Shown here: one piece after another, positions 17,262 to 26,265 of the stretch | Layout: each line of letters begins with the position of its first letter | Position numbering within the stretch: position 1 is the first letter of the stretch | Source of the DNA: Nitrospira sp. CG24C | Lineage (GTDB): Bacteria > Nitrospirota > Nitrospiria > Nitrospirales > Nitrospiraceae | NCBI GenBank assembly: GCA_002869885.2 | Contig: NEWR02000017.1 | Span: forward strand, 185,997 to 249,996 | DNA length: 64,000 nt | Reading direction: 5' to 3' | Notes under the pieces: model-generated | Seen by the model: only the letters and a program-made list of their open reading frames with translations | Databases searched by the model: none | Told to the model about the DNA's origin: nothing | Program-made: the position numbers and the translations under genes

Positions 17262-18296
17262 ATGCGGTGGCATCAACTCTCTATAGGACTTGGCTTGATC
17301 TGCATCACCTTAGTCGCCTGCACGGCGGAGGATACGAACGCCCCTATCACAAGCGGAGGCGGCACACCGACAGCCCCGCCACCGGCCTCACCACCTCCAA
17401 TCACTCCACCCCCATCGCCACCTGTTACGGCCGGCGCATTTCCTATTCTGTTCGTCACACAAGTTCCGGTGAGCGGAGACTTCACCGCCATCACGGCGAC
17501 CTTCGGCAATCACAATCCCAGCATGCAGCAAGCGCCGCGCGGCGGCGATCTCTGGATTCGTTATCTTGACGGCACGCTGAAGAATCTGACCAAGACCACC
17601 GGCTTCGGCATGGAAAGCTTGCAGCTCGATCAGGCCATCGCCGTACGCGACCCTAGCGTGCATTGGGATGGTCAAAAGGCGATTTTCTCAATGGCGATCG
17701 GCGCGCCGACACAACAGTTCCAAGTGAAGGACTTTGTCTGGCAGCTCTACGAAATCACCGGCCTCGGTAAGAACCAGCTGCCGGTCATCGCCAAGGTGCC
17801 GAATCAGCCGCAGGACTACAACAACGTCTCCCCGATCTATGGCACAGACGACCGGATCATCTTCACCTCCGACCGCCCACGCAGCGGTGAACGCCACCTC
17901 CATCCGCAGCACGACGAATACGAATCAACAGCGGTCGTGTCGGGGCTCTGGAGTCTGAATCCGACGAACGGCGATCTGTTCTTGATGAACCACGCCCCTT
18001 CCGGCAACTTCACGCCAATCATCGATAGTTTCGGACGCGTCGTCTTCACACAGTGGGACCACCTCAAGCGGGATCAGCAAGCAGACGCCGACAAATACGC
18101 GGGCGGCACGAATGGAACCTTTACCTGGGCGAGCGAAGCGGTTAATGCGCAGAAGGATGCGACACTGATCGGCTCCGAGTCGTTTCCTGAGCCGCGCGTC
18201 GACCAGGAAGTCGCCGGCACAAACATGAAAAGCACGACTTCAATCAATTTTTCCCCTGGACCATTTTGGAAGACGGCACAGAAGGCGAAACGCTGA
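17262..18296 (+). pseudogene. HzsA-like lipoprotein, 5' part (frameshifted)
   Basis: It starts with a lipoprotein signal (SIGLGLICITLVAC, perfect LVAC lipobox), then a Pro/Thr-rich linker, then a beta-propeller-type domain: GDLWIRYLDGTLKNLT, NNVSPIYGTDDRIIFTSDRPR, VVSGLWSLNPTNGDLF, SFGRVVFTQWDHLKRDQQ. This pattern recalls the middle domain of hydrazine synthase alpha subunits and their many uncharacterised relatives. After AGTN at about 18221 the frame leaves the family sequence and ends in a short wrong tail (STTSINFSPGPF). Restoring one C gives NHEKHDFNQFFPW, which runs on in the next frame. Confidence 0.72.
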
Positions 18297-19528
18297 ACCA
18301 CCTCGGACGGCAGGAGTTGCACAGCTATCTGCCTTCAAGCCTCAACAACGATCCGAACATAATCGAATTTTTCGGCCAGCTGGCAAGGTTCAACCAGAAT
18401 GCGATCACCAATCTGTTTCAAATCAGGGAAGATCCCCTGAACCCCGGCCGGTATTACGCGATCGATGCAACCGAATTCGGCACGCGCGCCGCCGGACAGA
18501 TCGTGAGCCTTGATGCGCCGCCGAGCCAGAATGCCGATCAGATCGCAATCACCTACGTCACGCACCGCGACACGAGCGGCTTCAACGAAGACAACCAACC
18601 GCCTAAACCGAATCATTCCGGCCATTATCGTGATCCGCTGCCGCTTTCGGACGGCACGCTCATCGTGGCGCACACGGCAGAAACCAGAGCCGATGGGCCG
18701 ACGGGCAATGCGAATCCATCGCGCTACGACTTTCGATTGAAGACGACGAAGCTGCTCCCGAACGGATTCCGGGGGACGGACCAACCCCTCACCGCTGGCC
18801 TGAACAAGACGGTCTCCTATTGGGATCCGGATAAGAAGCTCACCTACAGCGGGAATCTCTGGGAACTGCAACCGGTGGAAGTAAAACCGCGCACCAGGCC
18901 GGCCAAACTCACGAACGCGCTGCCGTCGCCTGAGCAACAAGTCTTCCAGCAGCTCGGCATCGATATGAATGCGTTGCGTGTCTATCTCATCGAGAATAAT
19001 CTCGCCCTCGCCGTCACGCGGAACGTCACGACACGCGACGGCTTCGACAAACAGCAGCCCTTTAATTTGCGTGTGCCCGGCGGCGTCCAGCATGTAGGAG
19101 CAGGCGGCAAGATCTACGATGTCCAACATTTGCAGATCTTCCAGGCCGATCAGGTGCGCGGCATCGGCGGGATCAACAATCCGAAATCCGGTCGGCGAGT
19201 CTTAGCGAAGACGTTGCACGACGGCAATGCCGTCGTGAGCAACATGCCCAATCCGGCCGGTCCGGCAGGCAGCGTCAAGATCGCGGCGGACGGATCGGCC
19301 GCGGCCTTCGTCCCCGCGCGGCGCGCGCTCTCCTGGCAATTGACCGATCCGCAAGGCACGCCGGTCGTGCGCGAACGGTACTGGGTGACATTCCAGCCCG
19401 GCGAAGTCCGCGTTTGCACCTCCTGTCACGGCATCAACAACAAGGATCAAGCCGGGCAAGCGGCCCCGACCAACCAACCTCAAGCGCTGCTGGAATTGCT
19501 CCAATACTGGAAAGCGCAACACCCCTGA
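18224..19528 (+). pseudogene. HzsA-like protein, 3' part with c-type heme motif
   Basis: This is the continuation of the preceding gene in the shifted frame, from HEKHDFNQFFPWTILEDGTEGETLNHLGRQEL. It contains further propeller-type repeats, a long cap region (PLPLSDGTLIVAHT, YSGNLWELQPVEV) and, close to the end, RVCTSCHGINNKDQAG with one CxxCH heme c site (19414-19428). The combined product would be about 755 residues, a periplasmic lipid-anchored c-type cytochrome. An internal ATG at 18266 gives a 420-residue frame, but without an export signal the heme could not be attached. A sequencing error at the frameshift cannot be ruled out. Confidence 0.72.
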
Positions 19529-19585
19529 TTGCCCGCCGCCGACTCTCTCGTTGTCGCGCGTCTCGGATTTCCCTATACTGCGTCC

Positions 19586-19798
19586 ATGATCCAACCGGGC
19601 CTCTATCGGCACTATAAAGGTCACGAGTATGAGGTGCTGGGAGTGGCCCGTCACTCAGAAACGGAAGAGGAATATGTGGTCTATCGGGCGCTTTACGGCG
19701 ACCGCGGGCTATGGATCAGACCAACGGCGATGTTCCTGGAAACTGTAACCGTCGATGGTCGTCCTTGTCCGCGGTTTCAATTCCTTGCTGCTCCTTAG
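19586..19798 (+). CDS. DUF1653 domain protein
   Basis: A 70-residue protein matching DUF1653 throughout: PGLYRHYKGHEYEVLGVARHSETEEEYVVYRALYGDRGLWIRPTAMFLETV. The family is a small beta barrel of unknown role. The ATG at 19586 gives the usual family length; the frame extends upstream to 19529 without a reason to start there. It lies just behind the HzsA-like gene and ahead of the CBS gene on the same strand. Confidence 0.85.
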   Translation: MIQPGLYRHYKGHEYEVLGVARHSETEEEYVVYRALYGDRGLWIRPTAMFLETVTVDGRPCPRFQFLAAP

Positions 19799-19927
19799 TA
19801 GCTACTCAGATCCTTGTATCTCGTCCCGAATCCTGCTCTCCACTTTGCCCCAACAGTCGTTCAGGCAACGCCCTTCAGGCTTAAGTACTTACCGCTAGCC
19901 TCCGATACAGACGATACGAGGTCAGCC

Positions 19928-20548
19928 ATGCCGATTATACGCGCGGTCGATGGCATCGTCGAAATGCATCCTACGCTACCGGTGTCTCCACGTTCTCCCG
20001 CAACGCAGGCCGACGCGGATAGACGGGATCGTTCGAAAGAGCAGCAGCGCCAGACAGCTGACCATGCAGCGCGTCTGGCTCAACAGGCCTATCAACAACA
20101 GGTACAGCAAGCCCCCGCACTCTCGCCGGCCCTCCTTGCACAGGACTTAATGACTTCCCCCGTATCATGGTTGCCGTCCGACAGTACGTTGCTGGAGGCA
20201 TGGACTGTGATGAAACACCAGGGAATTCGCCACCTCCCTGTGACATCGGTCGACGGCACGTTGGTCGGAATGATATCGAGCCAGGATCTGCTGCCTTATG
20301 CGCATGAACTGGAATCCGTCAATCAGTCTGGACCGTTCGCCGAGCACAAGCTCCCCCATGTGATGAACAGCCGGGTCTTGTCTGCCACTCCGACGACAGA
20401 GATCCGTGAGATCGCCCACATCATGCTAGAGGAGCACGTAGGTGGGATCCCGATTCTCGACAGCTCCCATCATCTGATCGGCATTCTAACAATCAGCGAT
20501 ATTCTCCGTGCCATCGTCCACCGAAGCCCTCTCGATCTCAGGACGTAA
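19928..20548 (+). CDS. Tandem CBS-domain protein
   Basis: A 206-residue protein with an N-terminal, Gln/Arg-rich helix (about residues 30-65) and two CBS domains: LLAQDLMTSPVSWLPSDSTLLEAWTVMKHQGIRHLPVTSVDGTLVGMISSQDLL and the second from HVMNSRVLSATPTTEIREIAHIMLEEHVGGIPILDSSHHLIGILTISDILR. Such pairs bind adenosine nucleotides and act as energy sensors, but no effector domain is attached. The ATG at 19928 is preferred over an upstream start that gives a non-conserved extension. Confidence 0.88.
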   Translation: MPIIRAVDGIVEMHPTLPVSPRSPATQADADRRDRSKEQQRQTADHAARLAQQAYQQQVQQAPALSPALLAQDLMTSPVSWLPSDSTLLEAWTVMKHQGIRHLPVTSVDGTLVGMISSQDLLPYAHELESVNQSGPFAEHKLPHVMNSRVLSATPTTEIREIAHIMLEEHVGGIPILDSSHHLIGILTISDILRAIVHRSPLDLRT

Positions 20549-20788
20549 CCACCGACTCAACGCTCTGATTATTTTTTAGTGCTCTTGCGGCCATTAGATT
20601 TCGAGGTGCTCACCGCCTGTTCCGTCACACCTTCCTCTTGGGCAAGAACTTCCCCCTCGAACGTACTCCCCCCACCGTAGGTCTGGGCAACCTTTCGTTT
20701 ACAGCTTAGACTCACCAAAGTAATACCGGTCGTGAAAGGTGGGGGGATCTTTCCGCGTGAGAACGACAGGGGAGGATGAAGGGGCTCA

Positions 20789-23062
20789 ATGACGGTCCTT
20801 AACGCATTCTTCAGTACGCCGATCGCCTTCGGGCTTTCAGGCCTGGCGCTTTTCGTCATCGGCCTCCTGATCAAACAGAATCGGGGCAGGAAGCTGATGT
20901 TGACGCTCAGCCTCTTTCTCTATGCCAGGTATATGGTATGGCGTCTGCTCTACACGATCCCCACTGATGACCTGGCCTCCATGGCCCTCGGATCGGTCGT
21001 CTATTTGGCGGAACTCTACGGGCTCTGTCAGTTCTGTTTCTTCACCTATCAGTCCTGGTCACCGACGGAACGGACCGCGGCCCCCATCACCACCTATCGC
21101 ACAGTGGATATCATGGTGACGGTCGTGGACGAGCCGCTCTCGATCCTTCGGCAAACCTTGATCAGCTGTCTCGCGCAGGAATATCCCCGCGACCGATATA
21201 CGGTATACGTCCTGGATGACGGTCATCGCGATGAAGCCCGGCAATTGGCCGCCTCGCTCGGCTGCGAATACATCCGGCGCCCGGACCGACCTCGTCACGC
21301 AAAAGCCGGAAACTTGAACCATGCTCTCCAGCTCAGCCACGGGGAATTGGTCGCGATCTTCGATGTGGATCACATTCCAGCCCGAACATTTCTCAAAGAC
21401 ACCGTCGGATTTTTTGACGATCCGAAGGTCGCAATCGTGCAAACGCCTCATCACTTCTACAATCCGGATATTTTCCAACGGAACCTGCGCGTCGGCGAGG
21501 AGGTGAAGAACGAACAGGCGCTCTTCTTCCGTTCGCTCCAAGCCGGCCGTGATACCCACAACAGCGCTTTCTTTGCTGGCAGCGGCGGCCTCCTCCGCCG
21601 AGAACCCTTGATGGAAATCGGGGGATTCCAGACCCAGACCATCACAGAAGACATTCATACCAGCATGAATCTGCATGCCAGGGGCTACCGCTCCTGCTAC
21701 CTCAATAAGGTGCTGTCGGCAGGCCTGATGCCGGAAACCTTCGACGGATACTTGAAACAACGAAAACGCTGGGCCATGGGATGCATTCAGGTCTTGCTCA
21801 GGGATAATCCGTTGACCAAGCGCGGGCTGAGCCTGGCTCAGCGGATCGACTATTTCGGATCGATCTTCTATTTCTTCTTCGGCCTCCCGCGCTTGATTTG
21901 TCTCCTTGCGCCGTTGGCGAGCCTGCTCTTCTCGACCTCACCGTTGAAAGCCGACATGCTGGCCCTGAGCAACTTCTTCTTCTCGTTCTTTCTAGCCTCC
22001 GCACTCGTGATGCGACCGGTCAGCCGGGGATCGCGCAATCCCTTCTGGTCGGACGTGTATGAGATCGCCATGTGTTTTGCCCTCAGTCTCGTTGCCCTCA
22101 AGGCGCTGGCTGCGCCGCGCAAAGAACGGCCGTTCGAGGTGACACCGAAAGGGCAACGGGTGAAGAAGAGCTCCACGACTGAATTGTCCTTGGCCTGGCC
22201 TCATCTGATTACATTCGGCCTGCTCGTCATCGGTTTGGCGTTAGGCATCCGGCATTGGTCGCAAGGCGTCGGCGATCCAGGCTTGCCGGTTAGCCTCTTT
22301 TGGGGAAGCGCCAACCTCCTCCTCCTCACCATCGCCTTGTTCGTCGCCAGCGAGCAAGCCCAGGGGCGGCAGGGGTTCCGGCTCAAACGCGATTTTGCCG
22401 GCGGGCTGTTCGTGGACGGAGAAGGAGTCTCGGCACGCGTCATCGACGTGAACGAACAGGGAGCTGCGGTGACCGTAGACCGACCCATCTTTACGCTGCA
22501 GGAGACCGTCAAGTTCGCACTGACTTCGTCACGAGGCCTGCTGGTCACAGTCACCGCCCGCATCATTCGGCAGGAGCCGAATCCGTCAGGCGGGATTGAC
22601 GTGGGCCTCCAATTCGATGAGCTGGATGAACACACACGCCAAATTCTGGTCGATAAAATGTATGGGGATCCCATTCCCTGGGAAGACGGCTACCGTATCC
22701 AACCAGGGATCGGCAGCAGCCTCCGGTCACTCCTCCAGGCTCTGACCATCCCATGGCGTCCCCTCACCTGGAATCGCCGGAGCATGATTCGCGTCACGGG
22801 AGGAATCCTGTGTCAAATCACCGCGCCGTCGTCGGTGTGGCAAGGCCGCGTGGAAGACATGTCCTTCACCGGCGTCAGCGCCCTCTTTTCTGGAGCCCCA
22901 CAAGACTCGCTGGCCGGCACCCTGCTGGAACTTCCCGGAGTCACGCTGAAAGTCAGTCCTGTGGGGATGGTCCGCAAACGGAGGAAAATGCTCGTGCACT
23001 TCCAGGTCGTGAGTATCGAGTCCGGTGAGGAACAGTGGCGTCGCTTGCACTATGCGCACTAA
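20789..23062 (+). CDS. bcsA: Cellulose synthase catalytic subunit-like glycosyltransferase with two PilZ-type domains
   Basis: A 757-residue membrane GT2 enzyme. Two helices come first, then the catalytic domain: VLDDGHRDEAR, FDVDH (DxD), TITEDIHTS (TED) and QRKRWAMG (Q/RxxRW), as in BcsA. Further helices follow (about residues 350-530). Residues 545-630 look like a degenerate PilZ domain without the RxxxR motif. A second region, about 665-755, has RRSMIR and DMSFTG, the true c-di-GMP motifs. It probably makes a beta-glucan from UDP-glucose under c-di-GMP control. A bcsS-like gene follows; bcsB, bcsZ and bcsC are not in this window. Confidence 0.87.
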   Translation: MTVLNAFFSTPIAFGLSGLALFVIGLLIKQNRGRKLMLTLSLFLYARYMVWRLLYTIPTDDLASMALGSVVYLAELYGLCQFCFFTYQSWSPTERTAAPITTYRTVDIMVTVVDEPLSILRQTLISCLAQEYPRDRYTVYVLDDGHRDEARQLAASLGCEYIRRPDRPRHAKAGNLNHALQLSHGELVAIFDVDHIPARTFLKDTVGFFDDPKVAIVQTPHHFYNPDIFQRNLRVGEEVKNEQALFFRSLQAGRDTHNSAFFAGSGGLLRREPLMEIGGFQTQTITEDIHTSMNLHARGYRSCYLNKVLSAGLMPETFDGYLKQRKRWAMGCIQVLLRDNPLTKRGLSLAQRIDYFGSIFYFFFGLPRLICLLAPLASLLFSTSPLKADMLALSNFFFSFFLASALVMRPVSRGSRNPFWSDVYEIAMCFALSLVALKALAAPRKERPFEVTPKGQRVKKSSTTELSLAWPHLITFGLLVIGLALGIRHWSQGVGDPGLPVSLFWGSANLLLLTIALFVASEQAQGRQGFRLKRDFAGGLFVDGEGVSARVIDVNEQGAAVTVDRPIFTLQETVKFALTSSRGLLVTVTARIIRQEPNPSGGIDVGLQFDELDEHTRQILVDKMYGDPIPWEDGYRIQPGIGSSLRSLLQALTIPWRPLTWNRRSMIRVTGGILCQITAPSSVWQGRVEDMSFTGVSALFSGAPQDSLAGTLLELPGVTLKVSPVGMVRKRRKMLVHFQVVSIESGEEQWRRLHYAH

Positions 23063-23126
23063 CGCTCGGCTTAACCGGGAATCAGGGTGTACGATGAGAT
23101 CGTCGCATCTTCACGAGGGAGCCCCT

Positions 23127-23897
23127 ATGGACGAGGACAACCATGTTTTTTCAGCTGATGTACGGCCTGCCCGATGGTTGATGCGTCTGAGAACGATAGC
23201 GAGACTTACGCGACTAGTGCTAGCGGGATGCATCCTGCCATGCCTGCCTCTCGTGAGCGAGGCGGGAGATGTCTTCACGGGGTTTCAGATCGACAATAAG
23301 AGCCAGTACTTTGGCTACCTCGGCGTCAGAACCCCGATTTTACAGGATTCAGCCGTATCCGGCTTGTTCGTTCAGGCCATATCTTCTGGGCTTGGCTATA
23401 ACTTTAAGACCAATGGACAACTCCTGGATGCCAATATCCAATCTATTGTTCCGTCGCTCGGCATTACCAAAACACTCGGTAGCTGGACCCTTTCCGCCCT
23501 TGCCGGCCCTCAGATGCGCAGAATCGAAGAACAGCGGCTGAACGCGAGCAACACGATCAATTATCAGGCCGGCGTGTACGGCCAACTTGAAGCGCTCTAT
23601 TGGCATGAAAAATGGAACCTTCACGCCATAGGGTCATATGCTGACCTCGATAATTTCTTCTGGAGCCGGCTACGCGGGAAAGTGCTGGCCTATAAGCCCG
23701 ATAAGAGCTGTTGCGCGACGTATCTCGGCTGGGATGTGACAGGAATGGGTAATGCCGATTTCCGAGGGATCATGACGGGGCCCATCGCTGAAGTTCAGGT
23801 CAGCAAAGTGTTTTTGCTCGTCCGGGGTGGATACCAACACAATACGACCTTCCACAGCGGGGCTTATGGAGGATTTGAAATCTATTTCCCCTTCTAG
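23127..23897 (+). CDS. bcsS: BcsS-type cellulose biosynthesis-associated outer-membrane protein
   Basis: A 256-residue exported protein. A hydrophobic signal (RLTRLVLAGCILPCLPLVSEA) precedes DVFTGFQIDNKSQYFGYLGVRTPI and a set of amphipathic strands (GLGYNFKTNGQLLDANIQ, SLGITKTLGSWTLSALAGPQ), ending in a terminal Phe (FEIYFPF), typical of a small beta barrel. The layout fits the CBP_BcsS family. The ATG at 23127 follows GAGGGAG. It trails bcsA by about 65 bases, so the two probably form one unit. The TAG stop precedes the dispersed GCAGGATGCTGAAAAAG motif. Confidence 0.7.
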   Translation: MDEDNHVFSADVRPARWLMRLRTIARLTRLVLAGCILPCLPLVSEAGDVFTGFQIDNKSQYFGYLGVRTPILQDSAVSGLFVQAISSGLGYNFKTNGQLLDANIQSIVPSLGITKTLGSWTLSALAGPQMRRIEEQRLNASNTINYQAGVYGQLEALYWHEKWNLHAIGSYADLDNFFWSRLRGKVLAYKPDKSCCATYLGWDVTGMGNADFRGIMTGPIAEVQVSKVFLLVRGGYQHNTTFHSGAYGGFEIYFPF

Positions 23898-23900
23898 CCC

Positions 23901-23942
23901 GCAGGATGCTGAAAAAGTCCTCCAGCACGGAGAAGGTTGAGG
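23901..23942 (+). repeat. Left inverted repeat bracketing the MEKHLA gene
   Basis: It reads GCAGGATGCTGAAAAAGTCC, then TCCAGCACGG and AGAAGGTTGAGG. The same 42 bases, with a two-base insertion and one or two changes, occur inverted at 24576-24619. Confidence 0.75.
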
Positions 23943-24006
23943 TTCAGGTCAAGGCTGAGAAAAAGGTGTCTGATCTTCGCTCAACCTTGACCTCGACCTC
24001 AGCCTG
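23931..24006 (+). repeat. Degenerate-arm hairpin, family 1, copy 2
   Basis: The left arm is AGGTTGAGG and AGGTCAAGG words, the right arm CAACCTTGACC and CGACCTCAGCC words. The centre GTCTGATCTTCGCTCAACC (23968-23986) is shared with the copies at 2033-2058 (inverted) and 24547-24572. Confidence 0.75.
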
Positions 24007-24022
24007 CTGAAAGCCTCGCTTG

Positions 24023-24493
24023 TCAGCTCAACCAGGTCCATTGCGCAAAAGTCGCTGCTTGCCCGACTCTCTGTCCTCCTGCATCCATGATATTCCAGAT
24101 GAGAGCGTCCTCGACGAGAAAACGACGGCCTGTTGAAGTAATTCTCACGCCTCGATAGGTGTCGAGATACCCCCTGGTTCTGGCTTGTTCCAACATCCAC
24201 TCGCGTTCAGCCCGACTCGTGGGCTCCGCCGTCAGCCGCGACGGAGTCTCCACGAGTTGTTCCCAGGTCATCTCCCACAAGTCCAATGCGATCTGATTGC
24301 CGTAATTGAGGAGCGGATCCTCTTCCATTCCGTGGGATACAACAATAAAGGGGGACTGGAAGAGCGCGTGGGCCTGATAGGCCTGATCGCCCACTCGTTC
24401 GAGGAGGTCACGCCCTGTCCAATGACGGAAACTGTTGAGGAGTAGCTGCGACCACTCCATGATGACGGGATCGGTCCATATCTGAGAGGTCAC
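24023..24493 (-). CDS. MEKHLA-domain protein
   Basis: A 156-residue PAS-like MEKHLA protein. The family pattern is clear: LFQSPFIVVSHGMEEDPLLNYGNQIALDLWEMTWEQLVETPSRLTAEP, then R-EWMLEQARTRGYLDTYRGVRITSTGRRFLVEDALIWNIMDAGGQRVGQAATF. The molecular role is unknown. The start is a GTG at 24493 (an ATG at 24460 is possible). The gene lies alone between two family 1 hairpins whose outer ends form an inverted repeat. Confidence 0.88.
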   Translation of the reverse strand: MTSQIWTDPVIMEWSQLLLNSFRHWTGRDLLERVGDQAYQAHALFQSPFIVVSHGMEEDPLLNYGNQIALDLWEMTWEQLVETPSRLTAEPTSRAEREWMLEQARTRGYLDTYRGVRITSTGRRFLVEDALIWNIMDAGGQRVGQAATFAQWTWLS

Positions 24494-24510
24494 GGCACAC
24501 AGCTTTCCCG

Positions 24511-24587
24511 AAGGTTAAGGCTCAGGTCGAGGCTGAGATAGGGAGAGTCTGCTCTTCGCTCAACCTTGACCTTGGCCTCAACCTTCT
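24511..24587 (+). repeat. Degenerate-arm hairpin, family 1, copy 3
   Basis: Arms of AAGGTTAAGG, CAGGTCGAGG and CAACCTTGACCTTGG words, with the centre GTCTGCTCTTCGCTCAACC (24547-24565). The centre differs from copy 2 at one of 26 positions. Confidence 0.75.
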
Positions 24588-24619
24588 CCGTGCTGGCGGA
24601 CTTTTTCTAAGCATCCTGC
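24576..24619 (-). repeat. Right inverted repeat bracketing the MEKHLA gene
   Basis: On the minus strand it reads GCAGGATGCTTAGAAAAAG, TCCGCCAGCACGG and AGAAGGTTGAGG, matching 23901-23942 apart from a two-base insertion and one or two changes. Confidence 0.75.
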
Positions 24620-24695
24620 TAGGCGGTGTACCACGTCCGGTCGGTCAACGCAAGAATATGGTGAGGGCTCTTGTGCAGACCATAGGAGGACTCTG

Positions 24696-24701
24696 TATAA
24701 T
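24696..24701 (+). promoter_or_regulatory. Likely -10 box of the leuC promoter
   Basis: TATAAT lies 52 bases before the leuC start. TTGTGC at 24671-24676 could be the -35 box, but its 19-base spacing is long. The leader also contains an imperfect CTCTCGGA/TCCGGAGAG hairpin. Confidence 0.5.
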
Positions 24702-24753
24702 GTGCATCCTCTCGGAGATACCATCCGGAGAGACCGATCATTGAGGAGTATGT

Positions 24754-26157
24754 ATGGCCGCGCAGACCCTCTTCGACAAAATATGGGAGTCTCACGTCGT
24801 CCGTTCAGAGCCAGACGGGACCACCCTGCTCTATATCGATCGTCAGCTGGTTCACGAAGTAACATCGCCTCAGGCATTTGAAGGGCTCAAGCTCTCGGGC
24901 CGACGGCCGCGACGGCCTGGTGTCACGTTGGCGGTGCCGGATCACAACGTTCCGACTACCGATCGGACCCTGGGCATCGCCGATCCCCTCAGTGCGATAC
25001 AAATTAGGACGCTGGAGGAAAATTGCCGTGACTTCGGCATCACGCTCTTTGGTATGAACGACATCCGCCAAGGTGTGGTGCACGTGATCGGACCAGAACA
25101 GGGCTTTACCCTGCCTGGGACGACCATCGTATGCGGCGATTCACACACGTCGACACATGGAGCGTTCGGCGCATTAGCCTTCGGCATCGGCACCAGCGAA
25201 GTGGAGCATGTGCTGGCCACCCAGTGCTTGGTGCAGAAACGACCCAAGACTATGGAGATTCGCGTCGACGGGGTGCTGCCGGCGCTCTGCTCGGCAAAGG
25301 ACGTGATTCTGGCGATCATCGGCAAAATCGGCACAGCCGGCGGAACCGGCTATGTCATCGAGTATACGGGCTCAGCGATCCGCGCCCTCAGCATGGAAGG
25401 GCGTATGACGCTCTGCAATATGTCGATCGAGGGCGGCGCACGCGCCGGGATGGTCGCGCCGGACGAGCACACCGTCGCCTATATCAAAGGGCGCCCGCTA
25501 GCTCCAAAGGGAGAACTGTTCGAGCAGGCCGTGCGTGCGTGGCAGCAGCTCAAGACCGATGCGAACGCGACCTACAATACGACTGTCACGATGCGGGCCG
25601 AGGACATCGCGCCGCAAGTCAGCTGGGGCACGAGTCCCGGGATGGTGACCGGCATCGATCAACGAGTGCCGGACCCGCGCACGATCACCGACGAGAACCA
25701 GCGCCAGGCTACAGCACGGGCGCTGGAATACATGGGCCTCACCCCGGACATGCCCATGACCGATATCAAGATCGACAAGGTGTTCATCGGATCCTGCACG
25801 AATGCGCGTATCGAAGATCTTCGCCTGGCCGCGAGCTTGGCGAAGGGCAGGCACGTCGCAAAGTCCGTTCACGCGATGGTCGTGCCCGGTTCCGGTCTCG
25901 TGAAGCAGCAGGCCGAACAGGAAGGGCTCGACCGATTGTTCAAAGAAGCGGGATTCGAGTGGCGGGAAGCAGGCTGCAGTATGTGTCTGGCAATGAACGC
26001 CGACGTGCTTCAGCCTGGAGAGCGCTGCGCCTCGACCAGCAATCGTAATTTCGAAGGGCGACAGGGGGCTGGCGGCCGGACTCATCTTGTGTCGCCGGCC
26101 ATGGCAGTAGCCGCAGCAGTCGAAGGCCATTTTGTCGATATCAGGACATGGTCATGA
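24754..26157 (+). CDS. leuC: 3-isopropylmalate dehydratase, large subunit
   Basis: A 467-residue aconitase-family enzyme of leucine biosynthesis. It has [51 protein letters not shown], and the iron-sulfur ligands: the Cys of [21 protein letters not shown], and GCSMCLAMN near residue 410, then the family end [24 protein letters not shown]. With LeuD it isomerises 2-isopropylmalate to 3-isopropylmalate. The start follows GAGGAGTATGT. A 108-base hairpin spacer separates it from leuD. Confidence 0.97.
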   Translation: MAAQTLFDKIWESHVVRSEPDGTTLLYIDRQLVHEVTSPQAFEGLKLSGRRPRRPGVTLAVPDHNVPTTDRTLGIADPLSAIQIRTLEENCRDFGITLFGMNDIRQGVVHVIGPEQGFTLPGTTIVCGDSHTSTHGAFGALAFGIGTSEVEHVLATQCLVQKRPKTMEIRVDGVLPALCSAKDVILAIIGKIGTAGGTGYVIEYTGSAIRALSMEGRMTLCNMSIEGGARAGMVAPDEHTVAYIKGRPLAPKGELFEQAVRAWQQLKTDANATYNTTVTMRAEDIAPQVSWGTSPGMVTGIDQRVPDPRTITDENQRQATARALEYMGLTPDMPMTDIKIDKVFIGSCTNARIEDLRLAASLAKGRHVAKSVHAMVVPGSGLVKQQAEQEGLDRLFKEAGFEWREAGCSMCLAMNADVLQPGERCASTSNRNFEGRQGAGGRTHLVSPAMAVAAAVEGHFVDIRTWS

Positions 26158-26262
26158 GAATCGTGAGGCGTAAGGGGTTAGGCGTGAGGGGATCGATGAC
26201 GGATTGCAACAGATATCTCGCGCCTGACGCTTCACGCCTAACGCCTAACGCCTAACGAGGAA
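26158..26262. repeat. Degenerate-arm hairpin between leuC and leuD (CGCCTAA words)
   Basis: The left arm has GTGAGGCGTAAGG, GGTTAGGCGTGAGG words; the right arm has CGCCTGACGCTTCACGCC and CTAACGCCTAACG words. The spacer around the centre is not repeated elsewhere in this window. Its right end runs into the GAGG that serves as leuD's ribosome site. Confidence 0.7.
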
Positions 26263-26265
26263 TTT

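Noticed and set aside
20569..20874. 101-residue minus-strand frame before bcsA
   Set aside because: It overlaps the bcsA start, is Ser/Lys-rich, lacks a ribosome site and matches nothing I know.
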